A stretch of DNA of 64,000 nucleotides from Nitratireductor sp. (GCF_017794765.1 NZ_CP051236.1:1643601-1707600); one strand, 5' to 3'; shown: positions 34,101-42,132, numbered from the stretch's first letter. Notes: generated from the sequence alone by a model not told the origin. Program-made: numbers and translations.

Positions 34101-36136
34101 GGCTGGCTCTGCATCAGCCGCCCGCGCGTTGCGACGAGCCCGAGCGCATCCTCGAAGCGCATCGTGCCCGAAAGCGTGGCCGCAACGAATTCGCCCACGC
34201 TGTGGCCGATCATGGCGTCGGGTACCAGGCCACGGCTCATCCAGAGCTTTGCCGTCGCATATTCGACGAGAAAGAGTGCGGGCTGGGCAATCTGCGTATC
34301 GCGTAGTGCTTCGGAAAGCTCTTCCGGCGCGTCGCCTTCCGGCAACCGGATGAAATCGCGAATGTCGCGGCCAATCAGAGGCTCAAGAAGATCAGCACCC
34401 TTGTCGATCCATTCGGCAAAGACCGGTTCGGTCCCATAAAGCGCGCCGCCCATGCCCACATGCTGCGCGCCCTGTCCGGGAAACATGAAGACCACGGGCG
34501 GCGCATCCTGTGCTGCCTCGCCGCTGATCGGGCGTTCTGCTTCAAGCGCAGCAATCGCTTCGTCGCGCGTGCACGCAATGACAGCCGTTCGGTGCGAAAA
34601 AGCATGCCGCCCCTGCTGCAGCGTGTGCGCCACGGTGGCGAGCGGCTCTGTGCTCTCGCGCAGAGCTTCGGCCAAATTCTTGCGCATGGCGGCGAGCGCC
34701 GCCTCGTTTCGCGCCGAAAGCGGGAGAATGACCGCTCGGCCGGGCGATGTCTCCGAAAGAACATCTCTGTCGGGCGCCTGTTCGAGCACCACATGTGCAT
34801 TGGTGCCGCCCACCCCGAACGAGCTGACACCGGCGCGGCGCTTTGCGCCCGCCGCTTCCCACGCTACGAGTTCGGTTGGAATGCGGAACGGACTGTTTTC
34901 CAGTGCCATATGCGGGTTGGGCGACACGAAATTCGCCACCGGCGGGATTTCGCCGTCGCGCACCACGAGTGCCGCCTTGATCAGACCCGTCACGCCTGCG
35001 GCTGCATCCAGATGGCCGATATTGCCCTTTACGGAGCCGAGCGCGCAGTGGCCTTCAGTGCCATCGCCGCCAAAAGCGTTCATCAGACCGTTGAATTCGA
35101 TGGGGTCGCCGAGCGGCGTGGCAGTGCCATGGCATTCCACATAACCGATGCTTTCGGGGTCTATGCCTGCACTCGCAAGCGCGCCTGCAATCGCGTCGGC
35201 CTGTCCCGAAACGCTGGGTGCGGTATAGCCCACCTTGTCCGCGCCATCATTGTTGACGCCATAGCCGCGAATGACGGCATGGATCGTGTCGCCTTCGTCG
35301 ATGGCGTCTTCGAGCCGTTTCAGAAGCACCACGCCGCCGCCGCTGCCGAAAACCGTGCCGCCTGCCTGCGCATCGAAGGGCCGGCAGAAACCGTCCGGCG
35401 AAACCATGCCGCCTTCCATGTGGATATAGCCGCGTTTCTGCGGCACCGAGATCGACACGCCGCCCGCCAGCGCCATGTCGCAGCCATAGGTCAAAAGGTT
35501 CTGGCAGGCCTGCGTCACCGCCAGGAGCGATGTGGAACAGGCCGACTGGATGGTGAAGGCCGGCCCTTTCAGGTCGAGCTTGTAGGCCACACGCGTCGCC
35601 AGCGTGTCGTTGATCGCGCCCACCAGTTCGTTGAACATGTCGACCTGATAGCCGGAGGTGAAGGCTTCGGCCTTTTTCCGGTCCGACAGGATGTTGTTGA
35701 TGAGATAGGTGCTCATCGCCGAGCCGGCGAAGACGCCGATCGACTGTTTCGCGGCAAAAGGATCGCAGCCCGCGCTTTCCAGCGCTTCCCAGCAGATTTC
35801 CAGAAACAGCCGGAACTGCGGGTCGAGCACCGCCGCCTCGCGCGGATACATGCCGAAGAATTCCGCATCGAACATGCCCACATCGTCCAGATAGGGGCGG
35901 GAGGGCACATAGTCCGGCGAGGCGCGCGTCGCCTCGTCATAGGCGTCCTCGATTTCATCGGCTGCAAAGGTGCGGAAGGCGTGTCGCCCCTCGCGCACCA
36001 TCTGCCACAGCGCATCGACCGAGGGCGCACCGGGAAACCGCCCGGCCATGCCGATGATGGCAACGCTGCCGATGCCCTCATCCAGTTCCGTCTCAGTCCC
36101 CATCGGCTGAGGCTGCATTGGAATATGCTCGCTCAT
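28154..36136 (-). CDS. Hybrid PKS/NRPS: KS-AT-ACP-aminotransferase-C-A-PCP
   Basis: 2660 residues. KS (22-455): Cys200 in SACSTSLL, His336, His375. AT (545-850): Ser646 in GHSVGEF and HAFH at 742-745, the malonyl-type signature. ACP: Ser978 in LGFDSL. Ala/Pro-rich linker (1021-1115). Class III aminotransferase (1130-1580): GSEA near 1267, DEVVTGFR and PLP Lys1416. Condensation (1600-2030): HHIVCDG at 1729-1735, intact. A domain (2045-2540): FTSGSTGVPKG, selectivity residues D2248, I2249, L2252, Q2291, L2314, G2316, M2338, I2346, W2347, K2535, matching glycine codes. PCP: Ser2592 in LGADSL. No KR, DH, ER or MT. The order matches the MycA/McyE type that puts an amine at the beta carbon. Confidence 0.94.
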   Translation of the reverse strand: MSEHIPMQPQPMGTETELDEGIGSVAIIGMAGRFPGAPSVDALWQMVREGRHAFRTFAADEIEDAYDEATRASPDYVPSRPYLDDVGMFDAEFFGMYPREAAVLDPQFRLFLEICWEALESAGCDPFAAKQSIGVFAGSAMSTYLINNILSDRKKAEAFTSGYQVDMFNELVGAINDTLATRVAYKLDLKGPAFTIQSACSTSLLAVTQACQNLLTYGCDMALAGGVSISVPQKRGYIHMEGGMVSPDGFCRPFDAQAGGTVFGSGGGVVLLKRLEDAIDEGDTIHAVIRGYGVNNDGADKVGYTAPSVSGQADAIAGALASAGIDPESIGYVECHGTATPLGDPIEFNGLMNAFGGDGTEGHCALGSVKGNIGHLDAAAGVTGLIKAALVVRDGEIPPVANFVSPNPHMALENSPFRIPTELVAWEAAGAKRRAGVSSFGVGGTNAHVVLEQAPDRDVLSETSPGRAVILPLSARNEAALAAMRKNLAEALRESTEPLATVAHTLQQGRHAFSHRTAVIACTRDEAIAALEAERPISGEAAQDAPPVVFMFPGQGAQHVGMGGALYGTEPVFAEWIDKGADLLEPLIGRDIRDFIRLPEGDAPEELSEALRDTQIAQPALFLVEYATAKLWMSRGLVPDAMIGHSVGEFVAATLSGTMRFEDALGLVATRGRLMQSQPTGAMVSVRADTETVAAHLCDGVEIAAINAPKLSVISGTFDAMDETCAALDAAGIAYSLLHTSHAFHSAMMDEAARALEEETAKVEYGPSTIPYISCVSGDWQTDAQGASPAYWARHCRDAVRFADGITTIARERRPVFIEVGPGRTLSVFTAQTLKRDDIAAIIQSLPEHDRASFGEEVFAEAHARSWIAGCELDWPALPETARRKIPLPTYPFQRQMHWIDAPTPENRAHAALAHTLPETPVQAIPTDGMSPMTAAPATTDRRATLERALTALLSDLSGEDLPDDAAGATFLELGFDSLFIGQFAQKVEKEYRIKLSFRELLGNIPTIHDLARHLDTELPADAVRAVSPSPVAQVPPTPDVASAAPSSVANGTPQAPHGLEALFQSQLQMAQQLFAQQFAAIQSLGGSVPAAAPQVAPAPAAAPAPDTSGDESEIGGGRIRVYKPGAQAGEQALTEEKRAFINDLVARYCERNARSKAFTQEHRSHLADPRAASGFRADWKELVFPIVSDRSKGSRIWDIDGNEYIDLVNGMGQTAFGHAPDFVVEAIRAQTDRGFAIGPQTPLAGEVADLISELTGHSRVTFCNTGSEAVMAAMRVARTVTGRNRVVVFGNDYHGQFDEVLVKGRSRAGQHRTLPIAAGIPTDSLSNITVLPYGAVESLDWIRANADELAAVIIEPVQSRHPELQPVEFVRALRALATERDFALVFDEVVTGFRVDPGGMQAVWGIRGDLATYGKVLGGGMPIGVLAGNSRYMDALDGGHWDYGDDSVPMVAPTFFAGTFVRHPVVLAATRAVLEHIKGEGRALYDGVATRTEALVTELNGQLSDRGIATQIHGYKSWFVTDFGNADPLGALFYPYARMQGLHVQDGYPCFLTTAHSEEDFSRIATVFGETLDALQGAGILTADDGRAERPTARPVQETPQQAPLTEAQKEIWLAAQAGDEASCSFNESFNLTLDGALDEAAFRKAFDLIVARHNALHIRFARTGKHFEVTPDFRIDMPLTEVSDGGALAQIVEREARTPFDLVNGPLARAELVRLSNDRHVLVFTAHHIVCDGWSANVLIDELATAYSALARGDTPDLPSALAFSTYAQTRASRTEDNQETERFWLSQFETVPDLPDMPTDRPRPEQRSFAGGTVTAYIDGDVYRRLKKAGAKNGATLFSTLLAAMQVMIGRLSGSNDIVIAVPSAGQSLLDAETLVGHCVNLLPLRQALDEERSFAQHLKGTQQLVLQAFEHQDFTYGTLVRKLGLKRDPSRLPLTEIQFNLERVTKGMDFGGLSADVVPNPKAFSNFDMFANMIESEDGIRIDVDYNGDVFDPETIERWLGHFATLAEALAKDMSTPIERLPLMSQDEMDWLAYELNQTQAAYDDERFAFELFGDRTAETPDAIAATHGEESITYGELDARSWQMARLLQEKLLVPGCRVAVALDRSIDMLVTLLAIMKADHIYVPLDPDHPEARLRQTMEAAKISAVICKNEKIADLAGDDVLPIMLDDERDAIAARDATPLEERVHGTQAAAYIIFTSGSTGVPKGVEVPHNALVNFLTSMAKEPGFAADDTLLAVTTISFDIAALELYLPLICGGRVVIADRIEVQDGFRLVERLDECGATVLQATPTLWQMLVEAGLGERKSLKMLCGGEPLPAALAQSLSALGGELWNMYGPTETTIWSSVARIDDPDAPITIGRPIANTQLYILDARNRLAPVGVTGELNIGGDGLALGYFNNVEQTQAAFRNVSIGGVPQRLYKTGDVGRRLADGSLQLLGRRDNQIKLRGFRIELGDIEAVIAKAEGVRQCAVVAPVNRNGDRQLVCHTVPDDPANPPDPKALSAHAKAHLPGHMVPAFWVHTEALPQTANGKLDRKTLEKEGIPRQEAAIIRTAPRTPMEEKLSAIWRDVLNIPEIGVEENIYALGADSLSIFRIAARMIDAGLPLEARHLLQHPTIGELALIADEAGSQLVNGIKPHVPSLKDFRHGARRRMEAHG

Positions 36137-38067
36137 TGTCTGCTCCGACGAAACTGCGACATGCCCCGTTTCTGCCGCGCAGCGCGGCTGCGGGCAGCAG
36201 CGCTTTGTTGAACGCTACCGGGTGTATTCTCGAGGAACCGCGCCAGACTGCGGATTTTCGGGTGTTCGAAAACGCTCACCACGTCGATGCTGCGGCCAAG
36301 CTCCTGTTCCAGCGCCGCATGCACCCGCATGAGCTGCATCGAGGTCCCGCCGAGATCGAAGAAATTCTGATCCAGGCCGCCCGTGTCGATGCCAAGCACC
36401 CTGCGCCAGTGACGCGCGATGATGGCTTCCATCCCTTCTGCCGCTGCCATCGCCGCCGGTGCTTCGGTCGGGGCCGGCAGGCGGGAGCGGTCGACCTTGC
36501 CGGCGCGGTTCATGGGGAATTCCTGCAGGACGATGGCCCGGCCCGGCACCATATGGGCAGGCAGGACACCCTTCAGACGTCGAAAAACCGCCGCGGCAAG
36601 ATCAGTCTCGTCGAGCCCGGCCACAGTCTTTGGACGCAGATAGGCGACCAGTCGCTTTGCCGATCCGGCCTGATGGCACTCGACCACGGCATCGGCCAGA
36701 TGGCCGTCGCGGCGCAGCGCATTTTCAATTTCATCGAGCTCGATGCGCTTGCCGTCGATCTTCACTTGTCGGTCACGCCGCCCTCGAAAATGCAGAAGTC
36801 CGTCCGCGTCCATCACGGCCCTGTCGCCGGTCAGATAACAGCGCAGGCTTTCGCCATTCTTCGCGGTAATCGCAACGAAACGCTCCTGCGTCAGCTCCGG
36901 TCGGTTCAGATAGCCGATGGCGAGCCCGTCGCCGGAAACTGCAAGCTGCCCTTCCTGTCCCGCCGGAAGTACGTTGAGGTCATCGTCGAGAATATGCGTC
37001 CCGTTGTTGGCGATGGAGTAACCGATGGGAACGGTATCCCCCGCGAAATCTGCCGGAATTTGGAATGCCGAAGCCATGCATGAAACTTCCGTCGGACCGT
37101 AGACATTGGTGAGAACGCAACCGGGACGGGCCGAAAGAAACCTTCGCGCATGATCGCTCGAGGCCACTTCTCCTCCGAAAAGGACATGCCGCAGCGAGGT
37201 AAGCTTTCCGCTGGGATGATCGACGAGAAGGTTGAAGAGCCCGGTGGTGAGCAGCATCACCGAGACGCGCTCCCTGTCGATCGTATCCGCGACGCGTTGC
37301 ATGGAAAGCGTGCGGTCTGCGATGCCTGCGAGCCGCGCTCCGTTCAGGAGCGCTCCCCAGATCTCGAACGTGGCAGCATCGAAGGAGATCGTCGCCGTAT
37401 GCAGCACCACGTCATTCGGGCGGAATTCGACAAAGTTCTGGTCGCACACCAGCCGCTGGATGCCGCGATGCGGTATGACGACGCCTTTTGGACGCCCCGT
37501 CGAGCCCGACGTGTACATCACATAGGCCGCGTCCCCGCCGCCGATGGATGGAAAAGCCACTCTCAGCTCGTCGCCTGCCGGTTCTGAAAGCGCATTGTCC
37601 GTATCGACAAGGGAACCTCGCGCTATAGGCAGACTGGCAGCGAGTGAAGCACTGTCCCGATCGATCATGAGTGCGCGCGGCGCGCTGTCCTCGACCATGT
37701 AGGAAAGGTGATCGACGGGATAGGCCGGGTCGAACGGGGCATAGGCTGCCCCCGCCTTGAGGATCGCCAGCTTGGCGATCAGTGTCTTTGCGGCACGGGG
37801 CAGAAGAAGACCGACGATGTCCCCCTTGCGCACCCCCATGGCGATAAGGCGGGCAGCGAGTTTGGAAGCCGTACGGTCAAGCACGCCATACGTCATCTCC
37901 ACACCGCCGAACGAGATGGCCGTCGCATTCGGTTTGATGCGCGCGATCTCCGCCACGATGTGGTGCACCGCGACATCGCGGTCATAGGCGCGGCGTGCCG
38001 CTGGCCGTGTGGTGTGACCGGTGCCATTGAGGCCCGGTCGCTCAGCGTGTTGCTGTTTGTGATGCAT
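36133..38067 (-). CDS. NRPS loading protein: A - PCP
   Basis: 644 residues without a condensation domain, as expected for an initiating unit. A domain (35-530): YTSGSTGRPKG near 186, GPTE at 324-327, GDRAVMDADGLLHFRGR, Lys524 in RAGKVDR. By alignment to the phenylalanine-activating domain I read the pocket as D230, A231, F234, L272, L296, G298, V322, C330, M331, K524; Asp230 predicts an alpha-amino acid and the rest a hydrophobic side chain, low confidence. PCP: Ser576 in LGGTSMQL. GGGCGGGG lies upstream of ATG 38067. Its end overlaps the hybrid gene by 4 nt, so this is the first gene of the coupled operon. Confidence 0.9.
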   Translation of the reverse strand: MHHKQQHAERPGLNGTGHTTRPAARRAYDRDVAVHHIVAEIARIKPNATAISFGGVEMTYGVLDRTASKLAARLIAMGVRKGDIVGLLLPRAAKTLIAKLAILKAGAAYAPFDPAYPVDHLSYMVEDSAPRALMIDRDSASLAASLPIARGSLVDTDNALSEPAGDELRVAFPSIGGGDAAYVMYTSGSTGRPKGVVIPHRGIQRLVCDQNFVEFRPNDVVLHTATISFDAATFEIWGALLNGARLAGIADRTLSMQRVADTIDRERVSVMLLTTGLFNLLVDHPSGKLTSLRHVLFGGEVASSDHARRFLSARPGCVLTNVYGPTEVSCMASAFQIPADFAGDTVPIGYSIANNGTHILDDDLNVLPAGQEGQLAVSGDGLAIGYLNRPELTQERFVAITAKNGESLRCYLTGDRAVMDADGLLHFRGRRDRQVKIDGKRIELDEIENALRRDGHLADAVVECHQAGSAKRLVAYLRPKTVAGLDETDLAAAVFRRLKGVLPAHMVPGRAIVLQEFPMNRAGKVDRSRLPAPTEAPAAMAAAEGMEAIIARHWRRVLGIDTGGLDQNFFDLGGTSMQLMRVHAALEQELGRSIDVVSVFEHPKIRSLARFLENTPGSVQQSAAARSRAARQKRGMSQFRRSRQ

Positions 38068-38323
38068 GTAGACGCCCCGCCCGAAAAAGCCCGCGCCTAT
38101 GTTTCAAGCATCCGAAAACGCTCACTGATTATAGGGGAGGCGCGGGAAAGAATTGGTTCTCATGCCTTCGAGAAGAAGGATTTCACGCAGGTCGACAAAG
38201 AGACAGATGGCCATCTGGATGATCTGCGGGTCGACCGGATGTCTTGTGCTTTTGTGCGTATAGACCATTCGGCGGGGAGGGTATTGGGAGACGGACGATG
38301 CCTATCCCAAAGCATTAGAAATC
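38068..38323. promoter_or_regulatory. Upstream region of the NRPS/PKS operon
   Basis: 256 nt between the first NRPS gene and the end of the GH16 gene, both on the minus strand. It is more AT-rich than its surroundings around 38095-38160 and should carry the operon promoter. No confident boxes. Confidence 0.4.
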
Positions 38324-39178
38324 TCAGTCGAGGCGGTAAGCCCGCACATAGTCGACGATCATGTGCGAAGGGTCTGGAGTGGCGTTCTTCGTTGGTCCGT
38401 CCACCAGGGCGAGATTGAGTAGAATATAAAGTGGCTGCCTGTGTTCCGGCTGGGTCTCTGTCTTCCAGAGGAATTCACGGTCGAAGTAAAAACGGATCCA
38501 GTCGGGGTCCACCTTCACCCCATATGTGTGAAACGCCCTGGGCATCGCCTCCACGAAGACCGCGTTGCGATGAAAGCGCGAATAATGGCGTCCGTCCCGA
38601 TGCCACACATGCACCACCGAGGAATAGCCGTCGGGTTTGTCGCCGTAGAACTCGAAAATGTCGATCTCAGCAGTTGCCTTCGAGCGATCCTTGCCAATAA
38701 GCCAGAAGGCTGGCCAGACACCCGGCCCCTCTGGCAATTGGGCGCGCATTTCGAAATAACCGTATTGCTGTGAAAACCCGTTGCCGTCCGGGTCCACCGA
38801 GGCGAGCAGTCCCGATTGCCAGTCGCCTTCCGGATCCCGCTTTGCTTCAATGCGCAATTTGCCGTCCACAATACGGAACGGCGATCGCTCACCGGGATTG
38901 GCAAAGCGCGCGCCGCCGAAATCTCCCGCCCATGGTGTGTGTGCGATCCAACGCGTACCCGGTCCCCAGGCCGAAACGTCAAGTGTGGAGAAATCCTCGT
39001 CGAAGGAGACCTGCATTGCCCCCACATTCAACATGTCAGCCGGGGTTGGGAATTGATCCTCGGCGCGGGACGAGGCTGGTGCAATTGCGGTGACAAGAGG
39101 CACGCTTAAAACCGCCGCGCCGCCGACGAGTGCGCGCCGGCGTGTGAGACGAGGCGGTTTTCCGGTGGCGAACGGCAA
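38324..39178 (-). CDS. GH16 beta-glycanase (ExoK-like)
   Basis: 284 residues. The catalytic signature EIDIFE gives nucleophile Glu170, Asp172 and acid/base Glu175. An N-terminal twin-arginine-like signal (RLTRRRALVGGAAVLSVPLV) suggests export by Tat to the periplasm or outside. ExoK-type endo-beta-glucanases trim nascent exopolysaccharide; that fits its place next to the Wzy gene, from which it diverges. No carbohydrate-binding module is present. Confidence 0.88.
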   Translation of the reverse strand: MPFATGKPPRLTRRRALVGGAAVLSVPLVTAIAPASSRAEDQFPTPADMLNVGAMQVSFDEDFSTLDVSAWGPGTRWIAHTPWAGDFGGARFANPGERSPFRIVDGKLRIEAKRDPEGDWQSGLLASVDPDGNGFSQQYGYFEMRAQLPEGPGVWPAFWLIGKDRSKATAEIDIFEFYGDKPDGYSSVVHVWHRDGRHYSRFHRNAVFVEAMPRAFHTYGVKVDPDWIRFYFDREFLWKTETQPEHRQPLYILLNLALVDGPTKNATPDPSHMIVDYVRAYRLD

Positions 39179-39349
39179 TGCAGCTACCTCCTGTCAGACA
39201 GAATAGCATTGCCCTGGTTCGCCTCGGAACTCGTCCAAATGCTGCCCTACTGGCCATAAGTGGTACCCGGCACAACGGGACGCTCAATCGCTTGCGTGGT
39301 ATTCTTAGCCGGTTTTACGCCGCCTTTGCGGCTAAAGGCGAGGCGCCCC

Positions 39350-40759
39350 ATGCGCATCGAACTGTTGGGATTTTTATCGCTGTTTCTTGGGGCGGTCGTG
39401 CTTGTTTCACCGCCTCGGCTGGCCTTTTACGTCATCGTCGTGTCGACCCTGTTTGGTGCTGCAGCCGCTTTCAGCGTACCGGGTCTGGGCGGGGCTTCGA
39501 TTCTCGTTCCCAGTCTCCTGCTCGCCTTTTATTGTCTGCGTTTTTTCATGGCTTTCGGCGAAAAACCGGTTTTTGCGGCGGTATCTTCGGCGTCGCCCGG
39601 CATCTGGTTGTTGCTGCTCACCGTCTACGGGGTGTTCTCGGCACTTTTTCTGCCCCGTCTGATGGAGGGCGTGACGGACACGATGATCGTGCTTCGGTCC
39701 TCGGCTGGCCACCGGATCATCGATCTCACGCCGTTGTCATTCTCCAGCAACAATATCACCCAAACGATCTATGCGCTGGGCGGCCTCTTCTGCTTCGCTT
39801 TTACCTTTGCCTATCTCAAATGCGGCGGCACCGCCCGCGACGTGATCAACGCGATGCTGTTTCTCGGTGTCGCCAATCTCGTCTTTGCGGTTCTCGACGT
39901 GGTTACATACCGAACAGGCACGGCGCATTTATTCGATTTCATTCGCACCGCCAATTATGCCCTGCTGACCGGGTCGGAGAAGGCGGGTTTCAAACGCATA
40001 TCCGGGACGTTTCCCGAGGCCTCGGCCTTCGCCGGTTACACCATTGTGCTGTTTGCATTTACAGCCAGTTTGTGGATCGACCGTATGCGCACGGTGGCTA
40101 CCGGGCTTGTCGCCGGATTGCTCTTGCTTGCACTTCTTCTCTCGACGTCGACAACGGCGTTGGTCAGCCTCGCCATGGTGCTGGTCTTTCTTGTCTGGCG
40201 GGCATTGCCGGCGTCCTATGGAAGACATGCCACTGGCCGCCCTGCTGCCATTGCACTTGGGCTTCTGGTCGTGCCGCTCTCGTTCATGCTGGTTCTCGTG
40301 CTGATGCCGGAGTTCGCGAAGGCCGTGCAGGAATTTCTCGATGAGACGCTTTACTCCAAACTCAACAGCCAGTCTGCGCGTGAGCGCATGCAATGGAATG
40401 CGGTGGCTTTTCAGGTCTTTCTCGATACATGGGGATGGGGTGCGGGGCTCGGCAGCGCGCGTGCCTCAAGCTATGCGCTCGTACTCCTGTCGAATGTAGG
40501 CTTGATCGGCACTATCCTGTTCGCCCTTTTCATAGGCAACACACTGACAATGAAGAGCGCCGGCGGGGCCCAGGAGCACACCACGATGCGGGCCGCCAAG
40601 GCGGGTGTATTCGCGGGGCTGTGCGAGGCGATGATCTCGGGAACCGTCTACGATCTGGGGCTTCTCTTTTTCGTTCTGGCAGGCAGCGCCGCTGCGCTGC
40701 GCTGGGTGCCTGCGGAAGCACGGGGACACCGACCGGGCGCGGCGGAGGCGGTGCCATGA
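39350..40759 (+). CDS. O-antigen ligase/polymerase-like membrane protein (Wzy, ExoQ-like)
   Basis: 469 residues with about 10-12 hydrophobic helices and a large periplasmic-type loop late in the protein (residues about 320-375, with RERMQWNAVAFQVF and WGWGAGLGSARAS), as in Wzy_C/ExoQ proteins that polymerise repeat units. ATG 39350 follows AAAGGCGAGG; the open frame begins at 39260. The stop overlaps the next gene start (ATGA) in the first of two duplicated copies. The last 108 nt (40652-40759) lie in the duplicated segment around an adapter artefact, but the reading frame itself is intact. Confidence 0.87.
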   Translation: MRIELLGFLSLFLGAVVLVSPPRLAFYVIVVSTLFGAAAAFSVPGLGGASILVPSLLLAFYCLRFFMAFGEKPVFAAVSSASPGIWLLLLTVYGVFSALFLPRLMEGVTDTMIVLRSSAGHRIIDLTPLSFSSNNITQTIYALGGLFCFAFTFAYLKCGGTARDVINAMLFLGVANLVFAVLDVVTYRTGTAHLFDFIRTANYALLTGSEKAGFKRISGTFPEASAFAGYTIVLFAFTASLWIDRMRTVATGLVAGLLLLALLLSTSTTALVSLAMVLVFLVWRALPASYGRHATGRPAAIALGLLVVPLSFMLVLVLMPEFAKAVQEFLDETLYSKLNSQSARERMQWNAVAFQVFLDTWGWGAGLGSARASSYALVLLSNVGLIGTILFALFIGNTLTMKSAGGAQEHTTMRAAKAGVFAGLCEAMISGTVYDLGLLFFVLAGSAAALRWVPAEARGHRPGAAEAVP

Positions 40760-40956
40760 GGATCGTCATATTCAATGTCCGGTACCTGTCTCTTATACAC
40801 ATCTAGATGTGTATAAGAGACAGATCTGGGGCTTCTCTTTTTCGTTCTGGCAGGCAGCGCCGCTGCGCTGCGCTGGGTGCCTGCGGAAGCACGGGGACAC
40901 CGACCGGGCGCGGCGGAGGCGGTGCCATGAGGATCGTCATATTCAATGTCCGGTAC
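40652..40956. other. Assembly artefact: 134-bp duplication around two Nextera/Tn5 mosaic ends
   Basis: The 134 nt at 40652-40785 recur exactly at 40823-40956. Between them lie CTGTCTCTTATACACATCT (40786-40804) and its reverse complement (40805-40823). This 19-bp sequence is the Tn5 mosaic end used in Nextera library adapters. An adapter dimer flanked by a short duplicated read end is the expected trace of untrimmed reads in an assembly. The extra segment is 171 nt, a multiple of three. The natural sequence should join 40785 directly to 40957. Confidence 0.95.
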
Positions 40957-42132
40957 AGCCCAAATCTCGGAGATGGAATTCTGGCCGAATGTCTGGAGCG
41001 GCAATTGGGTTTTGCTTTGCCCGGCGCTGAAATCGAAACCCTGGATCTGGCCGGGCGCACGTCCTACGGGGCTGAGGACACGGGGCGTTCGCAAGCCCTG
41101 CGCCTCTTGCAGACCATGCCTCCGCCCCTCCGCCGCATGGTCGTTGAGCGCGTGATCGGTTCAAGGTTGTCCGCTCTACGAGATATTTGGCGGCAAAAGA
41201 TTGCCGGGGCTGATGCGGTGATCATCGGGGGCGGCAATCTCTTTCAGGATGATGATCTGAATTTCCCTTTGAAAATCGCGCAGGTGCTGGAGCTTTGCTG
41301 TGAGGAGGGGCGCCCGGTTGCGGTTCACGCCGTCGGGGTCGGGAGACACTGGTCGCGCCGTGCTGCCATGCTCTTCGAAACGCTCCGCAGATGCAGACTC
41401 ATTCGTGTGACCGTGCGCGATCCTGGGGCGCGGCAGAACTGGAAGGAGCATTTTCCCGACTGGCCAAGTCCGGGCATTGCGCCCGACCCGGCACTGACGC
41501 TGGCACCGGCACGTTATGCCGTGCGCACGCACGTTCGTCCGCTGGTCGGTTTGTGTGTGACGAATCCACTTGTTCTCAAGCGGCACGCCGGCCCGAGGCG
41601 GGATGTACCTCTGGCGACCGTGGCGGACTATTTTGCTCTGGCTGACACACTGCTGGGTGCTGGGTGCGATGTGCTTTTTTTCACCAACGGTGCGGTGGAG
41701 GATCAGGCCTGTCTGGAGCAGATCGAGAACAAGCATGCCCAAACGGAAGTCGCAGGCTCCGCCCGATGCCGCTTTGCCAGGCGGCCGCGCACCCCGCAGG
41801 AACTGATGGCCCTGATCGGCACACTCGACGTGGTGGCTGCCCACCGGCTGCATGCCTGCATCACGGCCTATGCGCTGGGTATTCCTCCGGTCGGTCTCGG
41901 ATGGGATGAGAAGGTGGAATCCTTCTTCCGGATGATCGACCGTGAACCTTTTTTCGTCCCGGCGCACAGAGGAGGGGTAGGAAACATTTCTGAGCGCGTT
42001 CTGGCAGTGTCAGGACAAAAAGGTGATGCTCTCTTCCGGCACCACTGCAAGGAAAAAGCAAGGGAGGCAATCGAGTGTCTGGCAGAAGAACTGAAGCGAT
42101 CGTCCCGCAGGCCGCAACGTGAAACGGCGTGA
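40927..42132 (+). CDS. Polysaccharide pyruvyl transferase family protein (ExoV/CsaB-like)
   Basis: 401 residues. Adds a ketal pyruvate from PEP to a sugar of the polysaccharide. Family features: NVRYSPNLGDGILAECLE at the N-terminus, VIIGGGNLFQDDD near residue 100, GVGRHW, and late DVVAAHRLHACITAYALGIPPVGL. The real start is the ATG following GCC (40927); an identical start is present in the first duplicated copy at 40756. A frame entering from the adapter (peptide beginning MCIRDR) is artificial. In the natural arrangement it overlaps the Wzy stop by 4 nt. Confidence 0.88.
   Translation: MRIVIFNVRYSPNLGDGILAECLERQLGFALPGAEIETLDLAGRTSYGAEDTGRSQALRLLQTMPPPLRRMVVERVIGSRLSALRDIWRQKIAGADAVIIGGGNLFQDDDLNFPLKIAQVLELCCEEGRPVAVHAVGVGRHWSRRAAMLFETLRRCRLIRVTVRDPGARQNWKEHFPDWPSPGIAPDPALTLAPARYAVRTHVRPLVGLCVTNPLVLKRHAGPRRDVPLATVADYFALADTLLGAGCDVLFFTNGAVEDQACLEQIENKHAQTEVAGSARCRFARRPRTPQELMALIGTLDVVAAHRLHACITAYALGIPPVGLGWDEKVESFFRMIDREPFFVPAHRGGVGNISERVLAVSGQKGDALFRHHCKEKAREAIECLAEELKRSSRRPQRETA

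Noticed and set aside
40786-40823. Inverted 19-bp repeats as the ends of a native transposon
   Set aside because: They are exactly the Tn5 mosaic end used in sequencing adapters, directly abutting each other with no transposase gene between them and with a 134-bp read-length-like duplication instead of a 9-bp target duplication.
40807-40926. N-terminal extension of the pyruvyl transferase beginning MCIRDR
   Set aside because: It is translated from the adapter and duplicated Wzy sequence, not from a natural gene.
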